From Allocatelliglobosispora scoriae (GTDB taxonomy: Bacteria > Actinomycetota > Actinomycetes > Mycobacteriales > Micromonosporaceae), in the NCBI RefSeq assembly GCF_014204945.1, contig NZ_JACHMN010000002.1, forward strand, positions 372,001 through 436,000: 64,000 nt of DNA. Reading direction: 5' to 3'. Positions within the stretch are counted from its first letter, which is position 1, and each line of letters opens with the position of its first letter. Positions 1-7,811 of the stretch are shown here, one piece after another. The notes beneath the pieces are model-generated. The model was not told the DNA's origin, did no database searches, and saw nothing but the letters and a program-made list of their open reading frames with translations. Position numbers and translations under genes: made by a program.

Positions 1-1430
1 TTCGTCTCCGCCGTGAAGGGCCAGCGCCACTGGTCCTGGGTCACCGCGGCCATCGCCGCCCGCAGCGTCGTCTCGTCGACGTGGTCCAGCCGGTGCTCGT
101 CCCACCACACGGCACCCGTGCTGGGCAGGCGCAGCCCGGCCAGGATCGTGGCGAGGGTGGTCTTGCCGGAGCCGTTCTCACCCACGAACGCCACCGTCTG
201 TCCGGCGTGGATGGTGAGGCTCACCCCGTCGACCGCAGCGCGGGGCCGGTCCGGATAGGTCAGCGTCACACCGTCGAGCCGCAGGGTGCGAAACGGCGGC
301 GGCGAGACGGGCTCGGGCGGCTGCGGGGGGACCCGGGCCATCGCGCGGTTCTGGAACTCGACGAGGTCGCGCAGGTGGCGGCCATCGGCGTACAACTCGT
401 TGATGTAGATGGTGGTGACGTGGAGCGAGCCGCGCGCCGCCTGGAGCGCGACGATCGCGGTGATCGCGGCCGCTAGCGGGATCGCGCCGCTGACGAGCAG
501 CCACGCGAGCAGGGCGTAGACCCCGGCGGAGCAGGCGCCGGCGATGATCGAGCCGATCGTGGTGGTCGCGGTGACCTCGCGCGCGAGCCGCAGCTGCGCG
601 GCGGTCTCGGTCGCCATCACCCGGTCGTACTGGCCGAGCAGGTAGTCACGCAGGTGGTAGGCGCGCAGTTCGGTGGCGGAGTCGCGCCGTGCCATCAGGT
701 CGCTGAGCATCCAGATCCGGCGCCGCCGCACCGAGCCCATCAGGTACTCCCGGTAGCGCTGGCCGCCCGCCCGCAGCGCCGCCCATGCCTCCGGCACGAT
801 CGCCGCGAGAAGAGCGACGGGCAACAACGGGTGGAGTACGCCGAGAGCCGTCCCCGCCGCCAGCACCCCGATGGCGCCCGCGAAGAGGTTGATCACGTTG
901 CGGACGACGTCCCAGACGGCGTCGATGCCCCGGCCGCTGGCCCGTTCGAGCTCGTCGGTGAAGCCGTCGGAGTCGTAGGCGGCGAGCTCGACCCGGCTCG
1001 TCACCTCGAAGAGCCGGCGTTCGGCCTGCTGGCGCAGCCGGGGCTCCAGGCGTGACTGGGTCCAGCCGGAGGCGATGCCGAGCCCGGCCCGGACACCGGT
1101 GACCACGGCGAGCAGGATCAGCGCGGGCAGTGCGGCGGCGAACCGGTCGACGGTCGGCCCCTCGGCGAAGACCTCGATCAGCACCCGCTGTGTCGTGAGC
1201 AGGCCGAACGTCGACATGCAGCCGGCCGCCACCGTGACGGCGATCGTCGCGATCGTCCCCGCCCGGTCCGCGCCGTAGGCGAGCCGCAGCGCCTCGGCGA
1301 TGAGCCGCGGCAGCGCTTTCGCCACTCCGCGCAGGCCCGCCTCGATGCGGGCCTGCATGCCCGTCTCCCACCACATCGTCCGGAGCCTGGGCAGCCCCTC
1401 ATCGGTCTCGGCCGGCGAAGTCGTCGTCAC
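1..1430 (-). CDS. ABC transporter, fused permease/ATPase (3' end beyond window)
   Basis: This is the N-terminal ~476 residues of an MsbA-type exporter half-transporter, with the membrane domain followed by the ATPase. Hydrophobic helices fill residues ~45-330, and a Walker A motif GENGSGKTT lies near residue 415. The Q-loop region (VTQDQW) is reached just before the window ends, so the signature and Walker B motifs are not visible. I start it at GTG 1430 because the frame opens there with a purine-rich stretch upstream and the next codons read naturally into the family. The substrate cannot be told from sequence. It probably works as a dimer at the cytoplasmic membrane, exporting or flipping a small molecule, lipid or peptide. 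Confidence 0.9.
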   Translation of the reverse strand, partial: MTTTSPAETDEGLPRLRTMWWETGMQARIEAGLRGVAKALPRLIAEALRLAYGADRAGTIATIAVTVAAGCMSTFGLLTTQRVLIEVFAEGPTVDRFAAALPALILLAVVTGVRAGLGIASGWTQSRLEPRLRQQAERRLFEVTSRVELAAYDSDGFTDELERASGRGIDAVWDVVRNVINLFAGAIGVLAAGTALGVLHPLLPVALLAAIVPEAWAALRAGGQRYREYLMGSVRRRRIWMLSDLMARRDSATELRAYHLRDYLLGQYDRVMATETAAQLRLAREVTATTTIGSIIAGACSAGVYALLAWLLVSGAIPLAAAITAIVALQAARGSLHVTTIYINELYADGRHLRDLVEFQNRAMARVPPQPPEPVSPPPFRTLRLDGVTLTYPDRPRAAVDGVSLTIHAGQTVAFVGENGSGKTTLATILAGLRLPSTGAVWWDEHRLDHVDETTLRAAMAAVTQDQWRWPFTAET

Positions 1431-1519
1431 CCGTCCCCCTCACATCGACGCTTGAAACTATCGCTATCGTCGATGCCTGACGGACGGTTGTCGATGTGTT
1501 TGCCGGTGTCACCCGATAG

Positions 1520-1555
1520 AGCAGGGCCGGGCGGTGTGCTCCGCCTGGCCCTGCT
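1520..1555 (-). terminator. Hairpin terminator after the PRC-barrel gene
   Basis: Two 15-nt GC-rich arms (agcagggccgggcgg and its complement with one G-T pair) are separated by 6 nt. The hairpin sits 25 nt downstream of the PRC-barrel stop, so it most likely ends that minus-strand transcript. Confidence 0.7.
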
Positions 1556-1579
1556 TCGCCCTCGGGGAGGAGGGAGTCC

Positions 1580-1987
1580 TTACAGCCGTACGTCGCCGTC
1601 GTGGCGCGTACCGCCCTCGTAGTAGGAACCGAGGTCCTTGCGGTAGATCTCGTCGTCACGCGACTCCGGGTCGTAACGCGGAGCGTCCTTGATCTGGTCC
1701 TTCGTCCGGTGGACGAAGACCTTGCGCTCGACGACGTCGATGTTGTCGATCACACCGGCGGGCAGCATCACCTTGGTACCGAAGATCCACGGACCGGTGT
1801 CGACGACGACATAGCTGCTGTTGGTTTCGTAGGTGGCCTCATCGATCTTGCCGATGCTGCCGTCGGTGGCCTCCACGTGGAAACCGACGAGGTCGCGCTC
1901 GCCCTGCTCGCCATGGGCGTCGTCCTTGTATTCCGTGAGGTCCCGGTAGTTCCACGGATCCCAGGCGGGGATGGGGTTCATCGTCAT
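1580..1987 (-). CDS. PRC-barrel domain protein
   Basis: This 135-residue soluble protein has a PRC-barrel-like core at residues ~25-100 (segments DLVGFHVEATDGSIGKID and VMLPAGVIDNID) and a charged tail ending GGTRHDGDVRL. PRC-barrel proteins of this size are common in actinobacteria and usually have no assigned enzymatic role; some act in stress or RNA-related functions. ATG 1987 is chosen because GAGGAG lies 4-5 nt upstream. The open frame continues further 5', but that part is antisense to the macrodomain gene and is rejected. It is divergent from the macrodomain gene, with a 76-bp shared promoter region, and ends in the hairpin at 1520-1555. Confidence 0.85.
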   Translation of the reverse strand: MTMNPIPAWDPWNYRDLTEYKDDAHGEQGERDLVGFHVEATDGSIGKIDEATYETNSSYVVVDTGPWIFGTKVMLPAGVIDNIDVVERKVFVHRTKDQIKDAPRYDPESRDDEIYRKDLGSYYEGGTRHDGDVRL

Positions 1988-2063
1988 GTCAACTCCTCGT
2001 GTCGTGGTTGCCTTGACACAGGTCCCATACCCCTCGCTGCACAACTCAACACATACTGACGCC

Positions 2064-2579
2064 ATGGTTTTGCAGATCGAACTGGTCCAGGGCGACATCA
2101 CCGCGCAGGAGGCGGACGCCATCGTCAACGCGGCCAACTCCTCGCTGCTCGGCGGCGGCGGGGTCGACGGCGCGATCCACCGCAAGGGCGGACCGGCGAT
2201 CCTGGCGGCCTGCCGGTCGCTGCGGGCCTCGCACTACGGCCGGGGCCTCGCCACCGGACAGGCGGTCGCGACCACCGCCGGCAACCTGCGTGCCCGGTGG
2301 GTCGTGCACACCGTCGGTCCGGTGTGGAGCGGCACCGAGGACCGCTCGGAGCTGCTGCGGAGCTGTTACGCCACCTCGCTGCGCGTCGCCGATGAGCTCG
2401 GGGCGCAGACGATCGCGTTCCCGCTCATCTCGGCCGGGATCTACGGCTGGCCGGTCGCCGACGCGGCGCGGCAGGCGCTGACCGTGCTGCGCGCGTCGAC
2501 ACCCGAGCACCTGGTCGAGGCCCGGCTGGTGCTCTTCGGTGCGGAGACCTACCGGATCGCGGCCGAGCAGGCCGGTTAG
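2064..2579 (+). CDS. Macrodomain protein, O-acetyl-ADP-ribose deacetylase type
   Basis: This 171-residue single macrodomain protein resembles YmdB. Hallmarks are QGDITAQEADAIVNAANS with the substrate-binding Asn pair, the glycine loop LLGGGGVDGAIHRKGG, VVHTVGPVW, and the second phosphate loop ISAGIYGWP. Family members hydrolyse O-acetyl-ADP-ribose or remove ADP-ribose from proteins in the cytoplasm. ATG 2064 has little Shine-Dalgarno sequence in front, so the mRNA may be leaderless. An earlier in-frame ATG at 1971 would overlap the divergent PRC-barrel start and is less likely. The stop codon overlaps the convergent VOC gene stop by 4 nt. Confidence 0.93.
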   Translation: MVLQIELVQGDITAQEADAIVNAANSSLLGGGGVDGAIHRKGGPAILAACRSLRASHYGRGLATGQAVATTAGNLRARWVVHTVGPVWSGTEDRSELLRSCYATSLRVADELGAQTIAFPLISAGIYGWPVADAARQALTVLRASTPEHLVEARLVLFGAETYRIAAEQAG

Positions 2580-2914
2580 CGGAAGAGGCTGACCACGATC
2601 TGCTCCGGACCGGCGATCATCGCCATCTCGGTGCCCCAGTCGGTGTTCGTCGGCTCCAGCAGGACCGTGGCGCCGGCCGCCCGCAGGCGCTCGACCTCGG
2701 CGGTGACATCGTCCACGGCGAAGTGCACCGCGACTCCCCGGGCCGGCTCGCTCGGCACCATCAGCTCGGCCGTGAGCATGATCGTCGCGCCACCGGCCTC
2801 CAGCTCGGCGAAGGCGTCATCGGCGAACCTCGCCTGGAGGCCGACGACCTCGGTGAAGAACCGGGTCGCGGCGGGGACATCGCGGACCACCAGGTCCATG
2901 GTCATGAGCTGCAT
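2576..2914 (-). CDS. VOC (glyoxalase/bleomycin-resistance fold) protein
   Basis: This 112-residue single-repeat VOC protein has an N-terminal beta strand MQLMTMDLVVRDV, the segment FFTEVVGLQARF, and a C-terminal metal-ligand region GPEQIVVSLF. Proteins this short form domain-swapped dimers and may be lyases, dioxygenases or antibiotic-binding proteins; the substrate is not predictable here. It converges on the macrodomain gene, and the two stop codons overlap within the tetranucleotide TTAG. Confidence 0.85.
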   Translation of the reverse strand: MQLMTMDLVVRDVPAATRFFTEVVGLQARFADDAFAELEAGGATIMLTAELMVPSEPARGVAVHFAVDDVTAEVERLRAAGATVLLEPTNTDWGTEMAMIAGPEQIVVSLFR

Positions 2915-2962
2915 GCCAGGGACCTTATCAACTCATGATTAGCACTGGCGTACTATCCGGGG

Positions 2963-3592
2963 ATGGCGCACGCACCCCACCAGCCCTCGATGCTGGACCT
3001 CGCCGACGAGGCGAGCCTCGGCTCGCTCGGCGGGCTCCGGCGCCACGAGCTCACCATGGGCGCCTGGGTCGACCACCTGCCCGGCTGGGTGCACGGGTCC
3101 GACCTCGTCCTGGAGACGCTGCTGGACGAGGTCGACTGGCAGGCCGAGCGCCGCGAGATGTGGGATCGCGAGGTCGACGTGCCCCGGCTGCTGCGGTGGT
3201 ACGCGTGGCACGAGACGCTGCCGCACGAGCTGCTGACCAGCGCTCGCTCGCGACTGAGCGCGCACTACGCGGCCGAGCTCGGTGAGGAGTTCGCGACGGC
3301 GGGGATGTGCCTCTACCGGGACGGGCGCGACAGCGTGGCCTGGCACGGCGACACGATCGGCAAGGGTGCGACCGTCGACACGATGGTGGCGATCGTGTCG
3401 TTCGGCTCACCTCGGTCGCTGCTGCTCCGGCCGCGTGGCGGCGGGTCCAGCCTGCGGTTTCCCCTCGGACACGGCGACCTGATCGTGATGGGCGGATCGT
3501 GCCAGCGGACCTGGGAGCACTGCATCCCCAAGACCGCCCGCACCGTCGGCCCCCGCGTCAGCGTCCAGTTCCGCCCCCGAGGCGTCTCCTAG
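2963..3592 (+). CDS. alkB: AlkB-like Fe(II)/2-oxoglutarate dioxygenase
   Basis: This 209-residue protein has the AlkB 2OG-oxygenase fold. The iron ligands are visible as H-x-D in AWHGDTIG (about residue 128) and a distal His in EHCIPK (about 185). They are followed by the 2-oxoglutarate/RxxxxxR signature GPRVSVQFRPRG. AlkB homologues demethylate 1-alkyladenine and 3-alkylcytosine in DNA or RNA, or modify other macromolecules. GMCLYRDGRDSVAWHGD matches the substrate-side loop of bacterial AlkB proteins. The gene stands alone; no Ada or methyltransferase neighbour is present. Its promoter region lies in the ~48 bp separating it from the divergent VOC gene. Confidence 0.88.
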   Translation: MAHAPHQPSMLDLADEASLGSLGGLRRHELTMGAWVDHLPGWVHGSDLVLETLLDEVDWQAERREMWDREVDVPRLLRWYAWHETLPHELLTSARSRLSAHYAAELGEEFATAGMCLYRDGRDSVAWHGDTIGKGATVDTMVAIVSFGSPRSLLLRPRGGGSSLRFPLGHGDLIVMGGSCQRTWEHCIPKTARTVGPRVSVQFRPRGVS

Positions 3593-3624
3593 TTTCCCGC
3601 CGGGCCCCGCGCCGCCCCAGATAG

Positions 3625-3651
3625 CCGCAACTCCTCAAGAGTTGGTCCTAT
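3625..3651. repeat. Palindrome family A, copy A1 (degenerate)
   Basis: The core aactcctcaagagtt is a near-palindrome flanked by ccgc and ggtcctat, matching the family A consensus seen at 7228, 38416, 58165 and 58203. It lies 33 nt after the AlkB stop codon and has one substitution in the core stem relative to the other copies. Confidence 0.8.
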
Positions 3652-3734
3652 CGACGACCTCGGCCGTTGGAATGACTTAATGTCAGAGCCAGGGACAACC
3701 TCCATCCAAAGCTGTTCCACTATCGGAGCTTTCG

Positions 3735-3998
3735 ATGAATTCGATCTTCATGTTGCTGGTCGGCGTCGTCGCCGTCGCCTATGGCGTTGCTCGGCTCATA
3801 CGCAGGAAGACCAGGTCGGGGATCTTGATGACGGTCGCCGGAGTCACCTGTGCCGTGATCGCCGCGCTCGACGTCGGCAACGCGTCACCCCGGGTTCAGC
3901 GGCACGCCAGCCTCGCGGGGTTGGCCGCACTCGCCGCGGTCACGTTCGCCCTGACCGTCCACTGGGCGATCACCGCGTACAGGTCAAACCGCGACTAG
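3735..3998 (+). CDS. Small membrane protein, unknown
   Basis: This 87-residue protein has three predicted membrane segments: about residues 3-20, 28-46 and 58-80. A basic loop (RLIRRKTRSG) between the first two favours the cytoplasm. I recognise no family. ATG 3735 is chosen for a GGAGC stretch 7-8 nt upstream and because the protein starts directly with a hydrophobic helix. It sits between the family A repeat and the TnpB gene and could be a bystander or cargo of that insertion. No function is suggested. Confidence 0.6.
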   Translation: MNSIFMLLVGVVAVAYGVARLIRRKTRSGILMTVAGVTCAVIAALDVGNASPRVQRHASLAGLAALAAVTFALTVHWAITAYRSNRD

Positions 3999-4048
3999 GC
4001 TGTGTTGCGAAATGGGCCTCCTGTCGGTTGTGTGGCAGGGTGCGGTTT

Positions 4049-5536
4049 GTGGCTCGTTTTACCGCGTTCCGGTTCACTGTGGACCCGACACCCGGGCAGG
4101 ATGCTCTGCTTCGGCGGTATGCGGGTGCGTCGCGGTTCGGGTACAACCAGTGCCTGCGCCTGGTGAAGGACGCCCTGGACGCCAAGTCCCGGGGCGTTGT
4201 GGTGAAGGTCCCGTGGACGGGTTTCGACCTGATCAACGCGTTCAACGGGTGGAAGCGGTCCGCGGCTGCGGGTCGGGTGATGGTCGCCGCCGCGGACGGC
4301 ACGGTGACTGTCGAGGTGACGGGTCTGGTGTGGCGTGCCGAGGTGCGGCAGCAGGTGTTCGAGGAGGCCGCGGTCGACCTCGGGCGTGCCCTGGCCGCGT
4401 ACACGTCGTCGAAGGCCGGTGCGCGGGCGGGTAAGCGGGTCGGGTTCCCGAGGTACCGGTCGAAGAAGCGCACACTCCCCGGGTTCCGGGTCCGGTGCAA
4501 GACATCACGTTCGGGCCGGGTCGATGTCCGCGTCGGCGACGACGGCGGGCCGAGGTCGGTGACCCTGCCGGGTATCGGTGTCCTGGCGGTGCGGGAGGAC
4601 ACCCGGCGGTTGCGGCGGATGCTGACCAAAGGCCGGGCGAAGGTCATATCCGCTGCGGTGAGCTTCCGGGCGGGCCGCTGGTCGGTGTCGCTGACCTGCG
4701 AAGCCGCCGACCTCCACGACGCCCACCGGCACCAGGCCGACGTTCCCGACACGGCGGAACACGGGTGGGTCGGAGTCGACCGCGGCCTGACCGCGTTCGT
4801 CGTCGCCGCCCGCGCCGACGGCACCCCGGTCCTGCGTGTCGACGACCCGCCGCGTCCCGCCCGCGCAGGCATGCCGCGTCAGCGGCGCCTCGCCCGCGCG
4901 GTGTCCCGCAAAAAACCCGGCTCCGCAAACCGCCGCCAGGCCGCCGCCCGGCTGGCCGCCCACCACGCCCACATGCGGGCAGTGCGCCAACGGTTCCTGC
5001 ACCACGTCTCCCACCAGCTGGTCAAGACCCACGACCGGCTCGTCCTGGAGACCCTGAACATCACCGGCATGCTCGGCAACCACCGGCTCGCCGCCGCGAT
5101 CGCCGACGCCGCCTGGACCGAACTCGCCCGCCAGACCACCTACAAACAGGCATGGCGCGGCGGCCGGCTGGTCCTGGCCGACCGGTGGTACCCGTCCACG
5201 AAAACCTGCTCCGCCTGCCGCACCATCACACCCGCCATGCCACTCAACCAACGGGTGTTCACCTGCGGCACGTGCGGATACCAGGCGGATCGGGACCACA
5301 ACGCCGCAGTCAACCTCGCCGTCTGGGCCGAGCAGCACCACGCCCGGACCCGGGACCCCCACGCAGGAGGCCCGGACACCAACGCCCGCCGAGGGGAAGG
5401 CACTGGCCCGCGCACCCGCGCGGACGAAACCAGCCCTGATGACGCGGGAACCGCACCCACCCCCACCGGAGTGAGGCGCGGACGCCCGAGAAGGGCGCTG
5501 CCTCAAGATCCAAACGGACTTCGAGACAGGCCGTAG
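4049..5536 (+). CDS. tnpB: TnpB-family RNA-guided nuclease (IS200/IS605-type accessory protein)
   Basis: This ~495-residue TnpB has an intact RuvC-like triad: Asp in WVGVDRGLTAF (~242), Glu in LVLETLNITGM (~333) and Asp in ADRDHNAAVNLA (~414). A zinc ribbon (CSAC and CGTC) lies between the last two. The N-terminus reads RFTAFRFTVDPTPGQ, typical of the family. GTG 4049 is preceded by CAGGG at good spacing; GTG 4040 is the alternative. TnpB is an RNA-guided DNA endonuclease whose guide (omega/reRNA) normally derives from the 3' end of its own gene and the element's right end. No TnpA transposase is adjacent, so this is an orphan copy. The ~80-residue Gly/Pro/Arg-rich tail after the RuvC domain is where guide-RNA sequence usually overlaps. 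Confidence 0.93.
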   Translation: MARFTAFRFTVDPTPGQDALLRRYAGASRFGYNQCLRLVKDALDAKSRGVVVKVPWTGFDLINAFNGWKRSAAAGRVMVAAADGTVTVEVTGLVWRAEVRQQVFEEAAVDLGRALAAYTSSKAGARAGKRVGFPRYRSKKRTLPGFRVRCKTSRSGRVDVRVGDDGGPRSVTLPGIGVLAVREDTRRLRRMLTKGRAKVISAAVSFRAGRWSVSLTCEAADLHDAHRHQADVPDTAEHGWVGVDRGLTAFVVAARADGTPVLRVDDPPRPARAGMPRQRRLARAVSRKKPGSANRRQAAARLAAHHAHMRAVRQRFLHHVSHQLVKTHDRLVLETLNITGMLGNHRLAAAIADAAWTELARQTTYKQAWRGGRLVLADRWYPSTKTCSACRTITPAMPLNQRVFTCGTCGYQADRDHNAAVNLAVWAEQHHARTRDPHAGGPDTNARRGEGTGPRTRADETSPDDAGTAPTPTGVRRGRPRRALPQDPNGLRDRP

Positions 5537-5542
5537 ACGGCT

Positions 5543-6254
5543 TCACACCCGAACGCTCGGCTGGTCGACGACCGCATCCGCCGGCCGGGCCTGGGTCGGA
5601 AGCACCTTGACCTCGCGCCCCTTGATCCGCAGCAGCCCGTTGAGCAACCGCTGCGCGGGCCGTTCCACGAGGAAGTGGCACACGATCGCCACCACCGTGA
5701 TCAGCACGACGATCAGCGCCATCTTCCCCAGGTAGCCGGCCGCGCTCCCCGCCCCGAACCGCTCGGCCTTCAGCGCGTACATGATCGGCCGGTGCACGAG
5801 GTAGAACGCGAAGGACACCTCCCCCAGGAACACCACCGCCCGCAGGCTCAGCAAACGCCCGAGCAGCGACCGCGGATAGAGCCCCAGCCCCAGGCAGAGC
5901 ACCACCGCCGGGACGATCCACATCGCGTCGAGGCTGGCGTAGTAGCTCGGCCGCCCCGGCCAGGCCATCAGCGACAGTGTCAGCGCGGCCGGAGCGATCG
6001 TGAGCAGCGGCGACAGCACCCGGTCCCGGCGGGCCGAGGGTGTCCAGGTCTGCCGGGCGTGGCGCAGCAGCAGTGCGGCGATCATGCCGAGCGTGAAGTC
6101 GCCCAGGTGCGTCACCGGCATCCGGTAGAGCCAGCGGTGCGCGCTGTCGGGGTTGGTCGGCGGCAGTCCCGCGCGGTAGAGCTGGAACGCCGTGGCCAGC
6201 GCGAACACCAGCACGACCACGCCGAACCCCAACGCGAACAGCGCTCTCGACGGC
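5543..6254 (-). pseudogene. Acyltransferase-3 family membrane protein, N-terminus missing
   Basis: The C-terminal ~237 residues of an OafA/YrhL-like integral-membrane acyltransferase remain. Repeated hydrophobic helices (ALFALGFGVVVLVFALATAF and others) end with the family-typical segment VSFAFYLVHRPIMY and a basic tail. Full-length members have ~350-400 residues and carry the catalytic His in the N-terminal part, which is absent. Upstream of about 6250 the same frame becomes antisense to a plus-strand toxin-like sequence, so the gene was cut by a rearrangement. Its stop codon lies only 6 nt from the TnpB stop. Such enzymes O-acylate surface sugars; this copy is probably inactive. Confidence 0.8.
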
Positions 6255-6695
6255 AAGTGGGTAATCCGCGGTTTCAACAAGTGGTGGGACAAGCACGGCG
6301 GAACGGTCAACACCATTGCGACCGTCGTTTCGTTCATGCCGATTCCCGGGCTGCAGCAGGTTGCGGCAGTCGTCTCCATCGCCGGCAGTGGCTACTCCGC
6401 CTACCGCGCTTACAAGCAGGGCGACCGTTGGGGAGTCATCGAGAACGGCGTCGGCGCGATTCCCGGTGTCGGCGCACTGGCGAAATCATGGAAGATCTAT
6501 CGGGCGCTCAAGGTGACCAAGGGCGCCCGGTGCCCCTACTGCGGCCAACGCGGCCTTCGTAGCGGACCTCGATCGATACTGACCGGATATCGTAGGGCTG
6601 TGACGTCGTACAAACGCTGGGACGCTGTCGGCTATGTCTCCGGAATGTATTCGGTGGCTCGTTATGCGCAGTCGAAACGGCACTGGAATGACTAA
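6246..6695 (+). pseudogene. Polymorphic-toxin C-terminal fragment
   Basis: About 150 codons remain, starting at the rearrangement junction. The sequence GFNKWWDKHGGTVNTIAT, then a hydrophobic stretch and VGAIPGVGALAKSW, is the kind of pre-toxin region found near the C-terminus of actinobacterial RHS/WXG-type polymorphic toxins (recognition from memory). It is followed by a short tail with a CPYC motif and many basic/aromatic residues. The delivery and repeat portions of such proteins are missing. An in-frame ATG at 6192 could start translation, but those first residues are antisense acyltransferase sequence. The end overlaps the next gene by 8 nt, as toxin and immunity genes often do. Confidence 0.6.
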
Positions 6696-7164
6696 GGACA
6701 GGGATCCTGAGGAGATCTCCGCCACGGATGTCCTCAATCCCAGTTCACTCTGGTTGGTGACGATGTCGCCGATCCTCCGGATGGTGATCAGGCGGGAGGT
6801 CGGACCTGACGACAGGAGGATCGGAGTCAGGCAATTCCTGACCAGACCGACGACGGCGATGGAGGCGCTCGCGAATCATGGTGCACGTTCCATCGCATGG
6901 ATTTTCACGCTGCTGCCCTACATCGTCGCCTTAATCGTCGATTCCTTCACAGGATATAGAGCAAGCAATGTGCTCGATATCCTGGCGCCCTTTGCCTTCA
7001 TCGTCTCCATCGGCATGTCCGTTTGGCACGGTGTGCTCGCGGGAGCAATGTTCATAGTCGACTCGACGCACCGCCCCAGCGGCCGGGTCCAGGCGAAGTT
7101 CTACGGCGGCATGCTGGATTGGCTTCCGTTTATTGCGCTCGTTCTAGTCGCGCTACAGGTGTAA
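6688..7164 (+). CDS. Membrane protein, candidate immunity partner of the toxin fragment
   Basis: This 158-residue protein has an acidic N-terminus (MTKDRDPEEISATDV) and three or four hydrophobic helices in the second half (residues ~80-100, ~108-130, ~140-158). ATG 6688 overlaps the upstream stop (ATGACTAA), implying translational coupling. I recognise no family. The position directly after a polymorphic-toxin tail and the overlap suggest a membrane-located immunity protein. This is inference from context. The local base composition is less GC-rich than the flanks, consistent with transfer. A strong terminator follows at 7173-7220. Confidence 0.55.
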   Translation: MTKDRDPEEISATDVLNPSSLWLVTMSPILRMVIRREVGPDDRRIGVRQFLTRPTTAMEALANHGARSIAWIFTLLPYIVALIVDSFTGYRASNVLDILAPFAFIVSIGMSVWHGVLAGAMFIVDSTHRPSGRVQAKFYGGMLDWLPFIALVLVALQV

Positions 7165-7172
7165 ATGTTCGT

Positions 7173-7220
7173 CGGCCGGGTGGTGGCGTCCAGCATTTGC
7201 TGGACGCCACCACCCGGCCG
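7173..7220. terminator. Strong hairpin terminator, 23-bp perfect arms
   Basis: Two perfectly complementary 23-nt arms (cggccgggtggtggcgtcc... and its reverse complement) have a 2-nt spacer. The hairpin begins 8 nt after the immunity-like gene stop and can act on both strands between convergent genes. Confidence 0.85.
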
Positions 7221-7227
7221 GCGAACC

Positions 7228-7261
7228 ATAGGACCAACTCTTGAAGAGTTGCGGTGATCTT
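7228..7261. repeat. Palindrome family A, copy A2
   Basis: The copy contains the exact core aactcttgaagagtt with flanks ataggacc and gcggtgatctt. It lies between the terminator at 7173-7220 and the stop of the AhpD-like gene, i.e. between two convergent genes. Confidence 0.85.
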
Positions 7262-7275
7262 GTCGGGCGGCCTGG

Positions 7276-7746
7276 CTACGACAGGGTCAGGGGCCAGGGG
7301 CGGGCTGTCGCGCCGAGGCGGTTCCAGGCGTTGATCACGGTGATCGCCCAGATCAGCTCGGCCAGCTCCACCTCACTGAATTGCTCCGCCGCCAGGGCAA
7401 AGACCTCATCGCCCACCGGACCCTCCGTCAGCCGCGTCGCCGCCTCGGTCAGCTCCAGCGCCGCCCGTTCGCGCGGCGTGAAGAACGGCACCTCGCGCCA
7501 CACCGGCAGCGCGTAGAGCCGCTGCTCCGACTCGCCGCCCTTACGTGCGTCGCGGGTGTGCAGGTCCACGCAGTAGGCGCAGCCGTTGAGCTGCGATGCC
7601 CGGGCCCGGACGAGGTCCAGCAGGGCGGGCTCCAGGCTGACCTGCCGAGCGGCGGCGTCGAGTGCGTTCATCGCCTTGTTGATGTGCGGGGCCAGCGTGT
7701 CGACCGCGAGCCTGACGGAACCGGGTGCGGATGTCTCTGTGCTCAT
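7276..7746 (-). CDS. Carboxymuconolactone decarboxylase / AhpD-like protein
   Basis: This 156-residue protein has the AhpD-fold signature NGCAYCVDLHTRDARKGG. The redox pair Cys54-x-x-Cys57 is followed by His three residues later. Family members are thiol-dependent alkyl-hydroperoxidases or function-unknown CMD proteins. ATG 7746 starts just after a hydrophobic upstream codon run that has no homology. The gene is divergent from a MocR-type regulator with 47 bp between starts, so the regulator plausibly controls it. A vitamin B6 or oxidative-stress connection is possible but unproven. Confidence 0.9.
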   Translation of the reverse strand: MSTETSAPGSVRLAVDTLAPHINKAMNALDAAARQVSLEPALLDLVRARASQLNGCAYCVDLHTRDARKGGESEQRLYALPVWREVPFFTPRERAALELTEAATRLTEGPVGDEVFALAAEQFSEVELAELIWAITVINAWNRLGATARPWPLTLS

Positions 7747-7782
7747 GAAGATCACGGTAATCGGATAGTGGTTCGATGCTAA

Positions 7783-7811
7783 GGTCCAATTCGATGGCAC
7801 AATCTTGGACC
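7783..7811. promoter_or_regulatory. Inverted repeat spanning the MocR gene start, candidate operator
   Basis: Perfect 7-bp half sites ggtccaa (7783-7789) and ttggacc (7805-7811) flank the ATG at 7794. A direct repeat ttcgatg (7772 and 7791) overlaps it. The location between divergent regulator and target suggests autoregulation. The assignment is inference. Confidence 0.4.

Noticed and set aside
3680-4048. N-terminal extension of TnpB
   Set aside because: The extension overlaps the small membrane protein gene and has no TnpB-like sequence; family homology begins at the GTG at 4040/4049.
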